NCBI GenBank assembly: GCA_003725585.1
Contig: RJMB01000022.1
Span: 32,860 to 96,859 of the forward strand
Length of the DNA stretch: 64,000 nucleotides
Direction of reading: 5' to 3'
From: Halostreptopolyspora alba
GTDB lineage: Bacteria > Actinomycetota > Actinomycetes > Streptosporangiales > Streptosporangiaceae
The notes under the pieces were generated by a model. The model made no database searches. It saw nothing but the letters and a program-made list of their open reading frames with translations, and had not been told where the DNA came from. Of this stretch, positions 8,224-16,786 are shown piece by piece (position 1 is the first letter of the stretch; each line of letters starts with the position of its first letter). Both the position numbers and the translations under genes were made by a program.

Positions 8224-9213
8224 TCACGGCTTGCGCAGCACCCCGCCGTACTCGTAGATGCGCCGGCGCAGCTTCGAAGACCCCAGGTAAGGGGCCACCA
8301 CCGGATGCGGCGGGGACAACGGCGGCTGCTCCGAGTCGGGCCGCCACTCGTTGATGTCGCCCAAACCCGGCTCCACAGGCTCCAGCCCCTCCAGCATCGC
8401 GTCGATCTCGGCCGAGGAGCGGGTCTTCCACGGCAGCCCTGTCCCGCCGATCAGCTGGTCGGCTTCCTCGCGCGCCTCGGGCGTGTTGGCGCAGGCGTGG
8501 GACAGCGCCAGGAAGCTGCCCGGAACAGCCGGTTCCAGGCACCCCCGCACCGCGCGGCGGGCCAGCTCGTCATCGGGCACGCAATGCGGGATCGAGAACA
8601 GCAGCACCGCCAGCGGCCGGGAGAAGTCCAGCAGCTCCCTCGTCTCCGGCGCCTCCAGCACCGACTCCGGGTCGGTGAGGTCGGCGTGGACGAAGCCGAC
8701 GCGGGAGTCGTCGGCCATCAACGCGCGGCCGTGCACCATCACGACCGGGTCCATGTCCACGTACACCACGCGAGCCCCGGGGCGGAACTCCCGGACCACC
8801 TCGTGGACGTTGCTCTCCGTCGGAAGCCCGCTGCCCAGATCCAGGAACTGGTCGATCCCCTCCTCGCTGGCGAGATAACGCACCGCCCGGTACAGGAACA
8901 TCCGGTTCTGCCGGGCCACGTCGACCCCTTCCGGGAACCGCTCCAGGAGCCCAGCGATGGCCTCACGGTCGGCCTCGTAGTTGTCCTTGCTGCCCAGGTG
9001 CAGCCCGTAGCTGCGGGCCGGGGACGGCCGGTCGGTGGGGATCTCGGGCGGGAAGAAGGACGCGCCGGGCTCGGAGGCGGCCCGCCGCATGAACTCGTTG
9101 GCTTCCGGCAAAACGAGGCTCCTGAGGGATTCCGCTGTTAACGGCCAGGATTTCCTGGGAAGTTTAGAATCCCCGCCCACATCGGGAGAAAACCGGAGTG
9201 CGGGTGTGTTCAC
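8224..9213 (-). CDS. SAM-dependent methyltransferase, DUF574 family
   Basis: Motifs of the actinomycete S-adenosyl methyltransferase family (PF04672, DUF574): YGLHLGSKDNYEADRE, ARQNRMFLYRAVRYLA, then the SAM-binding loop FLDLGSGLPTESNVHEV, VVYVDMDPVVM for the acidic residue binding the ribose, HADLTDPESVL, and FSIPHCVPDDE. These proteins are cytosolic, numerous in Streptomyces-like genomes, and their substrates are mostly undefined. The frame begins at GTG 9213, giving about 60 residues more than usual before the first conserved block; no ribosome binding site supports that start, so the true start may be further in. Divergent from the beta-propeller gene. Confidence 0.85.
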   Translation of the reverse strand: MNTPALRFSPDVGGDSKLPRKSWPLTAESLRSLVLPEANEFMRRAASEPGASFFPPEIPTDRPSPARSYGLHLGSKDNYEADREAIAGLLERFPEGVDVARQNRMFLYRAVRYLASEEGIDQFLDLGSGLPTESNVHEVVREFRPGARVVYVDMDPVVMVHGRALMADDSRVGFVHADLTDPESVLEAPETRELLDFSRPLAVLLFSIPHCVPDDELARRAVRGCLEPAVPGSFLALSHACANTPEAREEADQLIGGTGLPWKTRSSAEIDAMLEGLEPVEPGLGDINEWRPDSEQPPLSPPHPVVAPYLGSSKLRRRIYEYGGVLRKP

Positions 9214-9407
9214 GGTTCGTGGACCACTCGGGCCGGATTACCCACTGCGACGATGTCGGGCCGACGTGCCCGACACACCGGTGCTGTGGGTGCGGACGGC
9301 TGAAACCACGGCTCGCCGAAGGCAGGATGGCGGTTCCGGAGCCGCCGCTCCCTCGGGCACAATCCCCGGTGTCCGTCCCCTTGGCGCCCGGCGACGTTGG
9401 GAGGCCC

Positions 9408-10874
9408 GTGTCCACGAGAGCCGATTCGCCACGCGCCGGTGTGAACCCCGGCGGGTGCCGGCGGCGGACCATCGGCTGCGTCCTCGTCCCCGCGGCGGTG
9501 GTGCTGGCCGTCATCCTGGTCATCGCCACGGTCTCCGCGCTCCGCAGCGGCCGGATCGTGCCCTTCCCGGAACTGCGGGGGGAATCGCTGTGGGCCTCCG
9601 AAGGTCTCCCCGGGGACACCCGAGGCGGTTGGGACACCGGCGAAACGCTGGTGTACGGGTCCGACGGAGGGCTGGTGGCATTCTCCCCCGAAGACGGGGA
9701 CGAACGGTGGCGGATGGAGCCCGACTCCCCCGTGTGCGCGATGAGCGAGGACACAGCCGGCGACGTCGGGGTTCTGTTACTCGAAGGGAACACCGCCCGG
9801 GAGGACGTCCCCACGCCCGCACCGGAGGATGACCCCGATGTCACCCCCGAGGCCGCCGCGGAGGATGAGGCCCGTAGCGACGACGAGGACGAGGCGTCCG
9901 GGATGTCCTGCGACGTCGCCGTGGCCGTGGACACCACCACCGGCCAGGAACTGTGGCGCAGCGATCCACTGGCACAAACCGACCTCGACACCGTGGACGC
10001 GTACCTGCTGTTCTCCCGCGGCTCTCAGATCGAGCCGGTCGGCGAACACGTGGTCGTCCGCCTCGGCGGCCGGATGGTGGCCCTGGACCACGACGGCGAG
10101 GAGGTGTGGCGCGATGACGGGGTTGGCGCCCCCGACACCGACTGCCCCGCCACCGACCTGCTGCCCCGCGACGACAGCTCCGTGGTCCTGGCGGGCGACT
10201 GCGGCATCGACGAGCCGGTCACGGTGCGGGTGGTCGACGTCGCCGCCGGGGAGTCCGCCACCGCGTTCGAGTTCGACCGAGGGGAGTCGCAACCCAACAA
10301 GGACCGCGTCGCCGGTACCTCCCTCGTCGCCGCGGATCCCATCCATGTGCGCGTCGACTTCGGCCACGCGGACCCTCCCCCACGGGGCGGTGAACTCCTC
10401 GGCGAGCCCGAGGGCGGGTCGCTGTGGGTGCGCACCATCGGGTTCGACGACGACGGGAGTGTCCGGCACGCGCTGCCGCTGCACGGCGAGACCCCCTCTG
10501 TCGTCGAGAACGGCCGGATCTACAGCACGACGGACAACAGCTGCGCCAACGAGGTGCGCGCCTACGATCTCGCCACCGGCGAGCGGGAGTGGGCCACCGA
10601 GATACGGGACATGAACCCGCGGGTGATGGATGTCGACGACGGCAGGCTACTCGTCACGCGGGAGGGGTTGCGGTGGGACTGCGCCCTGTTCAAGCCCGAC
10701 CGCGACGCCCAGTACTCCGCGGTTGACATCGACACCGGCCAGGAGGAGATCATCAGCCCTCAGGTGGGGACGGGCTTCATCGGCGACTTCACGGCGTGGT
10801 GGCGCGACGGCCGCGTGTACGTGCTCCGCGAGCACATCCACGATGTCGCCGGAGGCATCGCCGCCGTGGAGTGA
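9408..10874 (+). CDS. Membrane-anchored PQQ-type beta-propeller protein (488 aa)
   Basis: A Cys/Arg-containing cytoplasmic head leads into a single helix (about residues 20-45, TIGCVLVPAAVVLAVILVIA), then an outward-facing propeller. Blade motifs recur: LVAFSPEDGDERWRMEP, AVDTTTGQELWRSDP, MVALDHDGEEVWRDD, AYDLATGEREWATE, SAVDIDTGQEEI. An acidic insertion of ~35 residues follows the second blade. This is the BamB/quinoprotein-dehydrogenase-like fold without catalytic residues; actinobacterial members are of unknown function and probably bind wall or protein partners. GTG 9408 is preceded by GGGAGG (spacing 3); ATG 9327 in the same frame is an alternative that would add 27 residues. Confidence 0.72.
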   Translation: MSTRADSPRAGVNPGGCRRRTIGCVLVPAAVVLAVILVIATVSALRSGRIVPFPELRGESLWASEGLPGDTRGGWDTGETLVYGSDGGLVAFSPEDGDERWRMEPDSPVCAMSEDTAGDVGVLLLEGNTAREDVPTPAPEDDPDVTPEAAAEDEARSDDEDEASGMSCDVAVAVDTTTGQELWRSDPLAQTDLDTVDAYLLFSRGSQIEPVGEHVVVRLGGRMVALDHDGEEVWRDDGVGAPDTDCPATDLLPRDDSSVVLAGDCGIDEPVTVRVVDVAAGESATAFEFDRGESQPNKDRVAGTSLVAADPIHVRVDFGHADPPPRGGELLGEPEGGSLWVRTIGFDDDGSVRHALPLHGETPSVVENGRIYSTTDNSCANEVRAYDLATGEREWATEIRDMNPRVMDVDDGRLLVTREGLRWDCALFKPDRDAQYSAVDIDTGQEEIISPQVGTGFIGDFTAWWRDGRVYVLREHIHDVAGGIAAVE

Positions 10875-10917
10875 CCCTCGTGGACGCCGAGTGCGTGCTG
10901 GTCGAGACCAGCGGCGC

Positions 10918-10934
10918 CGGGGGCCGTACCCCCG
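10918..10934. terminator. Short hairpin between convergent genes
   Basis: CGGGGG-N5-CCCCCG lies between the convergent propeller and HxlR genes. A modest 6-bp GC stem. Confidence 0.4.
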
Positions 10935-10959
10935 TTCTCGCGGCGTCGCGTGACAGCGG

Positions 10960-11364
10960 TCACCGTTCGCCTTCGGGCTCCCGGCGGGTGTCGTAGCGCT
11001 CGCGGGCGGCCGCGATCTCGTCTCGGTGTTCCCTGGTCCACGAGACCAGCGGATGGACGGCGGCGAGCAAGCTCTCGCCGAGGGCGGTGAGCGCGTAGTC
11101 GACACGCGGCGGAACGACAGGATGAACGGTACGGCTGACCAACCCGTCGCGTTCGAGGTTGCGCAGCGTCAGCGTCAGCATCCGCTGGCTGATCTCCTCG
11201 ATATCCCGGTTCAGCTCGCTGAAACGACGCGTCCCACTTCCCAGTAGCTCGATGACCAGCAACGACCACTTGTCCGCCAGGCGGTCGAGCAGATCCCGGA
11301 TCTCACACGAGTTCGTGGCACGAACATCGATGTGCGTCCCCGACAGTGATGTGCCGTCTTCCAT
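10960..11364 (-). CDS. HxlR-family transcriptional regulator (134 aa)
   Basis: Winged-helix HxlR protein: CEIRDLLDRLADKWSLLVIELL with the conserved Cys near residue 20, the recognition helix region FSELNRDIEEISQRMLTLTLRNLE, and the wing VSRTVHPVVPPRVDYALTALG. The N-terminal Cys is often the redox or electrophile sensor in this family. It is divergent from an F420/flavin-type luciferase-like oxidoreductase with only 65 bp between starts, a common pairing in which the regulator represses the oxidoreductase. Confidence 0.88.
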   Translation of the reverse strand: MEDGTSLSGTHIDVRATNSCEIRDLLDRLADKWSLLVIELLGSGTRRFSELNRDIEEISQRMLTLTLRNLERDGLVSRTVHPVVPPRVDYALTALGESLLAAVHPLVSWTREHRDEIAAARERYDTRREPEGER

Positions 11365-11429
11365 AGCTCACCAGTGTGACTCATGATGTGGCTACTTACC
11401 AGAAAGAACCAACCACATCGGGAGTAACC

Positions 11430-12389
11430 ATGAGCGGGATCGACGTCGGCGTGTTTCTACCGACCATGACCGAGGGGGACGCCCCAATGACGGACGTGGC
11501 CGCCGCCGCCAGCCACGTCGAACGGCTCGGCTTCGAGTCCGCGTGGGTCACCGACCAGCTCGTCGCCGGGGAGGGGGTGCCGGTGCTGGACAGTATGGTC
11601 TCGCTCGCCACGGCGGCGGCCGTCACCGAACGGGTCTCGCTCGGGCTGGGCGTGCTGGTCGTTCCGCTGCGGCGGGTGGCGTGGATCGCCAAACAGGTCG
11701 CGTCACTCCAGCACGTCTCCGACGGGCGGGTACTGCTCGGGGTAGGGGTAGGCGGTGACAGGCATGAGCGCTCCTGGGCCGCGGCCGGGGTCCCCCGCCG
11801 CGAACGCGGCCGGCGCACCGATGGCGCTCTCGACGTGCTTCCGGACCTCCTCGCCGGCCGATCGGTACGATTGGGCGCCCAGCCGCACGCCCCGGAGGTT
11901 CGGCTCTCCCCCGCCGCGCCCGTGCCGCCGCTGCTGGTCGGGGGGATGTCCGAGGCGGCGATCCGCCGCACCGTCCGCTACGGCGACGGATGGTTCCTGC
12001 TTCCGGGGCCACCCGAGGTCGTCGCCTCGGGCAGGGCACGACTCGCGGAACTGGCGGCCGCCGCGCACCGCCCGACACCGGCGATCACGGCAACAACCAT
12101 GGTGGCGCTGCGTCCGGACCCGGCACTGCCCGAGGACGCCGCGCTGCGCCGGTCGCTGTCCGACCCGAAGGGCATGTTCGGCATACCCACCGGGCACGTC
12201 GACTCGGTGCTGACCGGCGGCGACCCGCCGGCGATCGCCGCCCACCTGGCGACGCTGGCCGACCAGGGGGTCGAACGGGTTGTGGTCACACTCGCCGCGG
12301 GCGACTGGTTCCGCCAGGCCGAGCTACTCGCCGAGGCCCGTGAGCTGATTACCACCAAAGCGGGTCTCTCTTCGGAAAACACGCACTGA
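11430..12389 (+). CDS. LLM-class (luciferase-like) oxidoreductase (319 aa)
   Basis: A luciferase-like monooxygenase barrel: VGVFLPTM at strand 1, GFESAWVTDQLVAGEG, then LGLGVLVVPLRRVAWIAKQVASL, DGRVLLGVGVGGDRHERSW, and PPLLVGGMSEAAIRRTVRYGDGWF. This pattern is typical of F420-dependent actinobacterial members, though FMN use cannot be excluded. Cytosolic; substrate unknown. GGGAG precedes ATG 11430; the upstream in-frame ATG at 11376 would overlap the divergent promoter. Control by the neighbouring HxlR protein is likely. Confidence 0.83.
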   Translation: MSGIDVGVFLPTMTEGDAPMTDVAAAASHVERLGFESAWVTDQLVAGEGVPVLDSMVSLATAAAVTERVSLGLGVLVVPLRRVAWIAKQVASLQHVSDGRVLLGVGVGGDRHERSWAAAGVPRRERGRRTDGALDVLPDLLAGRSVRLGAQPHAPEVRLSPAAPVPPLLVGGMSEAAIRRTVRYGDGWFLLPGPPEVVASGRARLAELAAAAHRPTPAITATTMVALRPDPALPEDAALRRSLSDPKGMFGIPTGHVDSVLTGGDPPAIAAHLATLADQGVERVVVTLAAGDWFRQAELLAEARELITTKAGLSSENTH

Positions 12390-12578
12390 GAGTGCGCTTC
12401 CTTCCGCGTTGGCGAGGGAGGGGCGGAGGGGAGGGCACTCCCGCCCGCGTTCGCGCGGCACGGCCACGCCGACCGAGTCCCCGAAAACAGGGAACCACAG
12501 ACGCCGGAATCGAAGGCCGCCGCTGAGAGGTGTCGCAAGGCCAGCGGTGGCCGCGCGTGGCCTTACCAGAGCCCTCAC

Positions 12579-13097
12579 CTAATCCGGATGCGGGGTTCCG
12601 TCCGGCCAGACGCACGGTGAGGACGCCGTCAACGAGAGAACATCGCTGCTTTCCCGCAACGCCATCCGGAAGGAGCCCTCCTCGTGTTCCACCCAGATGT
12701 AACGCTCGTCCGGCCGGGAGTCCTGAAGCACCGTGTACCCGTTACCCGTCCAGTGCTCGTACAACGCGGCGGCGTGCTCCTCGTTCTCCTCGGCCGGCAG
12801 GTCACGCAGCCGGTACTTTTTGCTCACCGTGACCCGGCCGTTGGGGCCGTTGTCGTCCGCGTCATCACAACTGGCGCTGTCGAGATTCCCTCTCCGTTCG
12901 AGTCGCACCGACTCGGGAAGCACGGCGACCGCGTCCTCGATATGCTGGTCCACCCGCTCTCCGGCCTGCTTCTTGCCGAGCGTCTCTTCCATTCCCTCTC
13001 CCCCGAGTCCGACAATTCCACAACCCGTCACCAGCAGAAGCACAGTCCCGCAGGTCAACCGCGCCAACCAGATCATCGCGCGCACCATCATCCTCAC
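12579..13097 (-). CDS. Putative lipoprotein (172 aa)
   Basis: N-terminal MRMMVRAMIWLARLTCG leads into a hydrophobic run and lipobox LVTGC, so the mature protein is probably lipid-anchored on the outer face of the membrane at Cys ~26. The rest is an acidic ~145-residue domain with paired Cys (SASCDDADD and SSPCVWPDG), ending in TPHPD. It resembles small actinomycete lipoproteins that follow DUF1023 hydrolase genes. Its ATG overlaps the stop of the truncated hydrolase upstream (ATGA), so its translation was originally coupled to that gene. No function known. Confidence 0.7.
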   Translation of the reverse strand: MRMMVRAMIWLARLTCGTVLLLVTGCGIVGLGGEGMEETLGKKQAGERVDQHIEDAVAVLPESVRLERRGNLDSASCDDADDNGPNGRVTVSKKYRLRDLPAEENEEHAAALYEHWTGNGYTVLQDSRPDERYIWVEHEEGSFRMALRESSDVLSLTASSPCVWPDGTPHPD

Positions 13098-13440
13098 CGT
13101 ATTCCGGCGATAATCTTGCCCATGCGGATGGCCGACGGCGAAGCCTCCTCGAAATACTCCCCATGCGCGTCTCCGAACGGCATCTCAGTAAGTTCTACCT
13201 CGGAACCAGGTGCGGATTCGAACCCGCTCGCTCCGAACTGCTCCGTGCTCGGGTCCTGGCCGTGCACCCCCTGCGACCAGTCGTCGATGCCGTCATTGTC
13301 CGCCGTGCTGGCGTGCACCCGATCGCCCGGGAAGTTCAACTCGCTCACATGATCGGCGCCGACACCCGGGCTTCCCACGAACACCAGGTCGTCGGCGTCC
13401 AGCCCGGAACCTCCAGGCTCCTTCGCGATGAGGGAGAGGG
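13094..13440 (-). pseudogene. C-terminal remnant of a DUF1023 alpha/beta hydrolase
   Basis: The minus-strand frame upstream of the lipoprotein reads SLIAKEPGG, then DADDLVFVGSPGVGADH, DRVHASTADNDGIDDW, VHGQDPSTEQFGASGF and DAHGEYFEEASPSA, matching in order the end of actinobacterial DUF1023 hydrolases (the region after the nucleophile elbow, the acidic residue, and the catalytic His in GxHxxYF). The nucleophile motif GHSYGS and everything before it are missing; the frame runs back to a stop near 13520 without a credible start. It is therefore a 3' fragment, still joined by an ATGA overlap to the lipoprotein gene. Confidence 0.6.
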
Positions 13441-13675
13441 AATGAATGGGTGAGACGGCGGAAGGGTTGAGCTCGGGCTGATCGGACTGGCTATCTGAAA
13501 TAGGGGGTCGCCACCTGGACTACGGGGCCTACCTCGCGGATGCGATCAACTAAATAATTTCGTGTCACAAGCCATGGCTAAATATCAATCGACCCAAAAA
13601 GACATGGCTACTCAGATTGGATCGGTGGTTCGGTCTAGGGGCGCCAAGCAACGCAACGGCGCGAGGAAGGGTCCC

Positions 13676-13901
13676 ATGAAGGACCCCGCCAACCAGACAG
13701 TGCGGCACCGCCCGTATCCGTGGAACTCAAGCGCATGCGGGAAGAATCGGGGTGAGCGCCTACACGGTCGTCGACTCCGTGGGCTGGAACCGAACCAGGG
13801 TTCGCCGCCTGGAACGCGGCGAGTGGAAACGCCTCAAGGAGAGCGAGGTCCGTGGCCTCATCGCTCTCTACGACACGGTCGAGACGCGCAGGGGTAAATG
13901 A
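13676..13901 (+). pseudogene. Frameshifted XRE/DUF5753-type regulator remnant
   Basis: AGGAAGG precedes ATG 13676 (MKDPANQTVRHRP), then the frame must shift at about 13713 to read VSVELKRMREESG, and again at about 13752 to read SAYTVVDSVGWNRTRVRRLERGE and the following helix to a TGA at 13899-13901. Joined, these give the N-terminal helix-turn-helix of the Streptomyces-type XRE/DUF5753 regulators (consensus RRLREEAGLSAYAVADRLGW). The second break fits loss of one base in GGGCTGAGC. The whole DUF5753 sensor half is absent. A dead gene at the edge of the AT-rich section. Confidence 0.6.
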
Positions 13902-14069
13902 AGAACGGTTACAGCACTGGGACTAGGAAGAAGCTGTGGAGATGACAAGTTTCGACACATTCTAGAATACCACCACACGAAACCCAAAAAACCAGAATCT
14001 GACGAATTTTTCATTCGAAAAACGTCCTTAATGTTTTTCATGAGCCAGATCAGAATTATATGACCACGC

Positions 14070-14801
14070 TCAATCGGGTGTATGCCTCTCAAGAGCCCCA
14101 TCTATATACGAAGAAACTTTAACAACTTCCGCCCGAAATTCTTGCCTCGAAACATCAACTCCCTTTAAATCTATTTGATAAACACCACTACCACTCAACC
14201 GAATAAAACTATATACATCTTCTTGATTATCATAACTTTCATAAAAATACCGAGAGCGACCCTCCATCCCCTCCACTTTCCCTTCACTATCAACTTGCTC
14301 ATCATTAACATTACCAACAAATTCATCAAATGAATTGTTGGCAAGTTCAGGAATTGATTTTCCGTCATCACCCTCCATGTGCGCTACATATGTTATACCA
14401 AAACTCCAATTTCTCCCCTCGTTTCCAACTACTTCCCAATCACATGAATCCGAGACAGTGCGTGGACCACCAGACCCTTCTGTTACAGAATCAACGTAAT
14501 CATCTTTTTCATCAACCCGATTTCCTTGCGCGGCTCCCATAAGATTTTCAAGCTCAATCAGCTCACACAAATCAAGCAACTCTGGAGGCACCGATTCTCT
14601 TGGCTCTCGAGACGATTCAACACCCGAAGCATCATCCCCCGAAGATGAAGACGAAGCAAAACTACTTCCAATAATTTTCCCCACACCAACTATCGACCCA
14701 AACACCAGAAGCGCTGCTAGAGTCCCACATCCAAACATCAAAAGAAATGCACGCCAACCGTGAATTCCTTCTTTCTTGGGTGCGACCTCTTGCTCAGACA
14801 T
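14070..14801 (-). CDS. AT-rich single-pass membrane protein closing the T4SS operon (243 aa)
   Basis: GAGG precedes ATG 14801. A 20-residue cytoplasmic head (MSEQEVAPKKEGIHGWR) is followed by one membrane helix (about residues 20-45), a Ser-rich linker, then an outer domain containing LCELIELENLMGA and SCDWEVVGNEGRNWSFGITY. The spacing of LC...CDW with following beta strands recalls DUF3558-type lipoproteins, but no lipobox is present and the match is weak. GC content is near 40%, far below its surroundings, and codon use is unusual, including a TTA codon at 14166-14168. It lies 48 bp after the wall-hydrolase gene and is the last gene of the run. Probably a T4SS accessory or exclusion-type protein; this is speculation. 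Confidence 0.65.
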   Translation of the reverse strand: MSEQEVAPKKEGIHGWRAFLLMFGCGTLAALLVFGSIVGVGKIIGSSFASSSSSGDDASGVESSREPRESVPPELLDLCELIELENLMGAAQGNRVDEKDDYVDSVTEGSGGPRTVSDSCDWEVVGNEGRNWSFGITYVAHMEGDDGKSIPELANNSFDEFVGNVNDEQVDSEGKVEGMEGRSRYFYESYDNQEDVYSFIRLSGSGVYQIDLKGVDVSRQEFRAEVVKVSSYIDGALERHTPD

Positions 14802-14849
14802 AGTGAAACCTCGGGTCGGGGGAGACAGTCAAACCAGGGGGCTGATTTC

Positions 14850-16010
14850 CTATCCTTCCAGCTCCGCCTTGACATCTGGGTGCTCCAGGGGGCGGGTGAA
14901 TCCCAGGATGTCGGATCGACTGGGGTCATCGTATTCACGGGTGGCAATCGGCCCGCAGTCAGTGCACCACGCTTCCACCATCAGGCCATCACCGATCACC
15001 ATTCCCACGTGTCCGGGACCAGCGGGTTCGCCGGCTCGCTGCACATCGAAGAAAACCAGATCGCCCGGTTGTTCCTCACCTTGGGGAACTTCCGGCCCAA
15101 ACTCCCACTGGTCCTGAGAGACTCGCGGAATGGTAACCCCGATGCTCTCGTAGGCCCGCATCGTCAGCCCGGAGCAGTCGAACGCGTTCGGCCCGGTTCC
15201 ACCCCAGAGGTACGGCTTCCCTCGCTGATTCATCGCCCAGTCCACCACTCGCTGGGTCAGCTCGTCGGGAGCCTGAGCGATCAGCTCCCCCTCCTCGTTG
15301 ACCTCACAATTGACAGCGGTCTCGACATCGGAGCTGGTCTCGAATTCGCCATCGGCGTACCGATCGGCCCACTCAGTCACGTCATCCACGTACCACCAGG
15401 CGTGGTTGTAGCCGTAGATCGCCTGACGCATGTCCTCTTCGGCTCCATGCTCGATCAGGTAGTCGGCGGCGGCGGGAATGGCATCGGCCGGATCGTAGAC
15501 GTTGACGACACCATCATCGTTGCCATCCTGGCCGTAACCATCGTCGGGACGCTCGTCCACATCCATGACCGGATCGCCGCCCCAGCTGTTGCCGGCGGCT
15601 GAGCCGTCAAGCGCGCCGAACTGCATCGGGCCGGCTGCGCCCCAGTCGTTGTGCCCTTCTGTGATTCCGGGCCCGTCCCAACGACCGTGCTTACTCTCCA
15701 CCTGACCGACTCCGGCGAGGATGTTCCAGGGGATTCCCTTGTCCTCCCCCGTCTCCCGATAGATCTCCAGATAGTTCTCGGGAATGGAGTCCTCGGCGTA
15801 ACTACTACTCTCGACCTGCTCCGCAGTCTCGTCAGTGGTGCACTGGAGCCCGCCCGCGACTTCGAGTACACCCGGGTTCATGATCGTGGTCGGAATCACG
15901 ATGATGGCGAGGACGATGACTCCCGCCATAAACACACCCACGGCGATGGCGAGCCGTGTGGCACACGATCCCTGGTCGGATGGATGAGGGGTAACGAAGC
16001 GGGAGATCAT
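14850..16010 (-). CDS. T4SS peptidoglycan hydrolase, SLT plus NlpC/P60 (386 aa)
   Basis: One N-terminal membrane helix (about residues 18-42), a lytic-transglycosylase-like domain around residues 80-215 with IPWNILAGVGQVESKHGRW (Glu in VESKH as candidate catalyst) and AAGPMQFG, then an NlpC/P60 domain from about 250: PYLWGGTGPNAFDCSGLTMRA (catalytic Cys), PGHVGMVIGDG (His) and a third polar site near EAWCTDCG. This two-domain layout is that of VirB1-like hydrolases in Gram-positive conjugation systems (Tn916 Orf14, TcpG). It would open the wall for the secretion channel. AGGTGA precedes ATG 16010. Four cysteines around VEAWCTDCG are unusual and may pair outside the cell. Confidence 0.85.
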   Translation of the reverse strand: MISRFVTPHPSDQGSCATRLAIAVGVFMAGVIVLAIIVIPTTIMNPGVLEVAGGLQCTTDETAEQVESSSYAEDSIPENYLEIYRETGEDKGIPWNILAGVGQVESKHGRWDGPGITEGHNDWGAAGPMQFGALDGSAAGNSWGGDPVMDVDERPDDGYGQDGNDDGVVNVYDPADAIPAAADYLIEHGAEEDMRQAIYGYNHAWWYVDDVTEWADRYADGEFETSSDVETAVNCEVNEEGELIAQAPDELTQRVVDWAMNQRGKPYLWGGTGPNAFDCSGLTMRAYESIGVTIPRVSQDQWEFGPEVPQGEEQPGDLVFFDVQRAGEPAGPGHVGMVIGDGLMVEAWCTDCGPIATREYDDPSRSDILGFTRPLEHPDVKAELEG

Positions 16011-16052
16011 AGGGTCACCTGCTACGTCGGGGGGTTACATGAGAGGGGAGCA

Positions 16053-16709
16053 TCAACCTTCACCACCGAGATTGCCCGCCTCGGCCGGTTGGAAGTCGTA
16101 CACTCCCCACTCGCCGCCGGACTTCACCACCGTGATAGCGAAATCCCCGAGATCCTCGGTGTCCTCGCTGCCGTCTTCGGGGACCGACTGAGTTTCGACG
16201 ACGAACACGATCGACTCATCATCGAAGCTGCGGATCGACTTCACGTTCGCGCGACCTTCGGTGACGATCTCGTCCTCGGCCCGTTCGTCCCACAGGGCCC
16301 CAGCACCCGACCTCTCCTCAACAGCGTCCGCGAAATCCTCGGTCGCCAGCTCCTCCATCGGTCCGTAGTACTCCTCGGGGGGTTGCGAGTAGTCGATGGT
16401 GCCGTATGCCTGGCCAAACCCCTGTGCGGTCGCCGCTGCCGCCTTGAACTCGTCCTCGTTGAACGGGAACCAGTCCAGGACCTCCATTTCCTCGAGGTCC
16501 GTCGTCTCGATGGGGCTGGGGGCAGTGGCCGGCTCTCCACTGTCCTGGCCACCTCCTTGGCCTTGGGACTCCTCGTCGGCCTGCTGCTCCTCACTCCCGT
16601 CATCGCCCCCGAACCCGCCCATGCTCAGGTAGATGCCGAACGAGACGAGCACGACGACGAGGCCGCCGAAGACAAGCCGCTGTGCGCCTTCCGGGAGAGT
16701 CTTGGCCAT
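16053..16709 (-). CDS. Membrane-anchored NTF2-like protein of the T4SS operon (218 aa)
   Basis: A helix at about residues 12-32 is followed by a Glu/Gln/Gly-rich linker and a ~140-residue outer domain. Its last strands read FAITVVKSGGEWGVYDFQPA, closely parallel in pattern to the end of the TcpC-like protein encoded at the other end of the operon (YELTVVKDGGNWYVRDIRGA). That suggests an NTF2-like fold of the VirB8/TcpC kind, i.e. a second VirB8-like subunit of the inner-membrane complex. No catalytic motif. Gaps to neighbours are 42 and 77 bp on the same strand. Assignment to the fold is an inference from a short motif. Confidence 0.6.
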   Translation of the reverse strand: MAKTLPEGAQRLVFGGLVVVLVSFGIYLSMGGFGGDDGSEEQQADEESQGQGGGQDSGEPATAPSPIETTDLEEMEVLDWFPFNEDEFKAAAATAQGFGQAYGTIDYSQPPEEYYGPMEELATEDFADAVEERSGAGALWDERAEDEIVTEGRANVKSIRSFDDESIVFVVETQSVPEDGSEDTEDLGDFAITVVKSGGEWGVYDFQPAEAGNLGGEG

Positions 16710-16786
16710 GGCGGGGGTTTCCTAGCTGATGTCACGATCTGGGTCGGGGGACAGTGAGGTCGTGGAGGCCGTGTCCAGCGCACGCA

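Noticed and set aside
13562..13897. 111-codon plus-strand ORF across the XRE remnant
   Set aside because: It is a composite of non-coding sequence and an out-of-frame reading of the dead regulator; motifs appear only when frames are switched.
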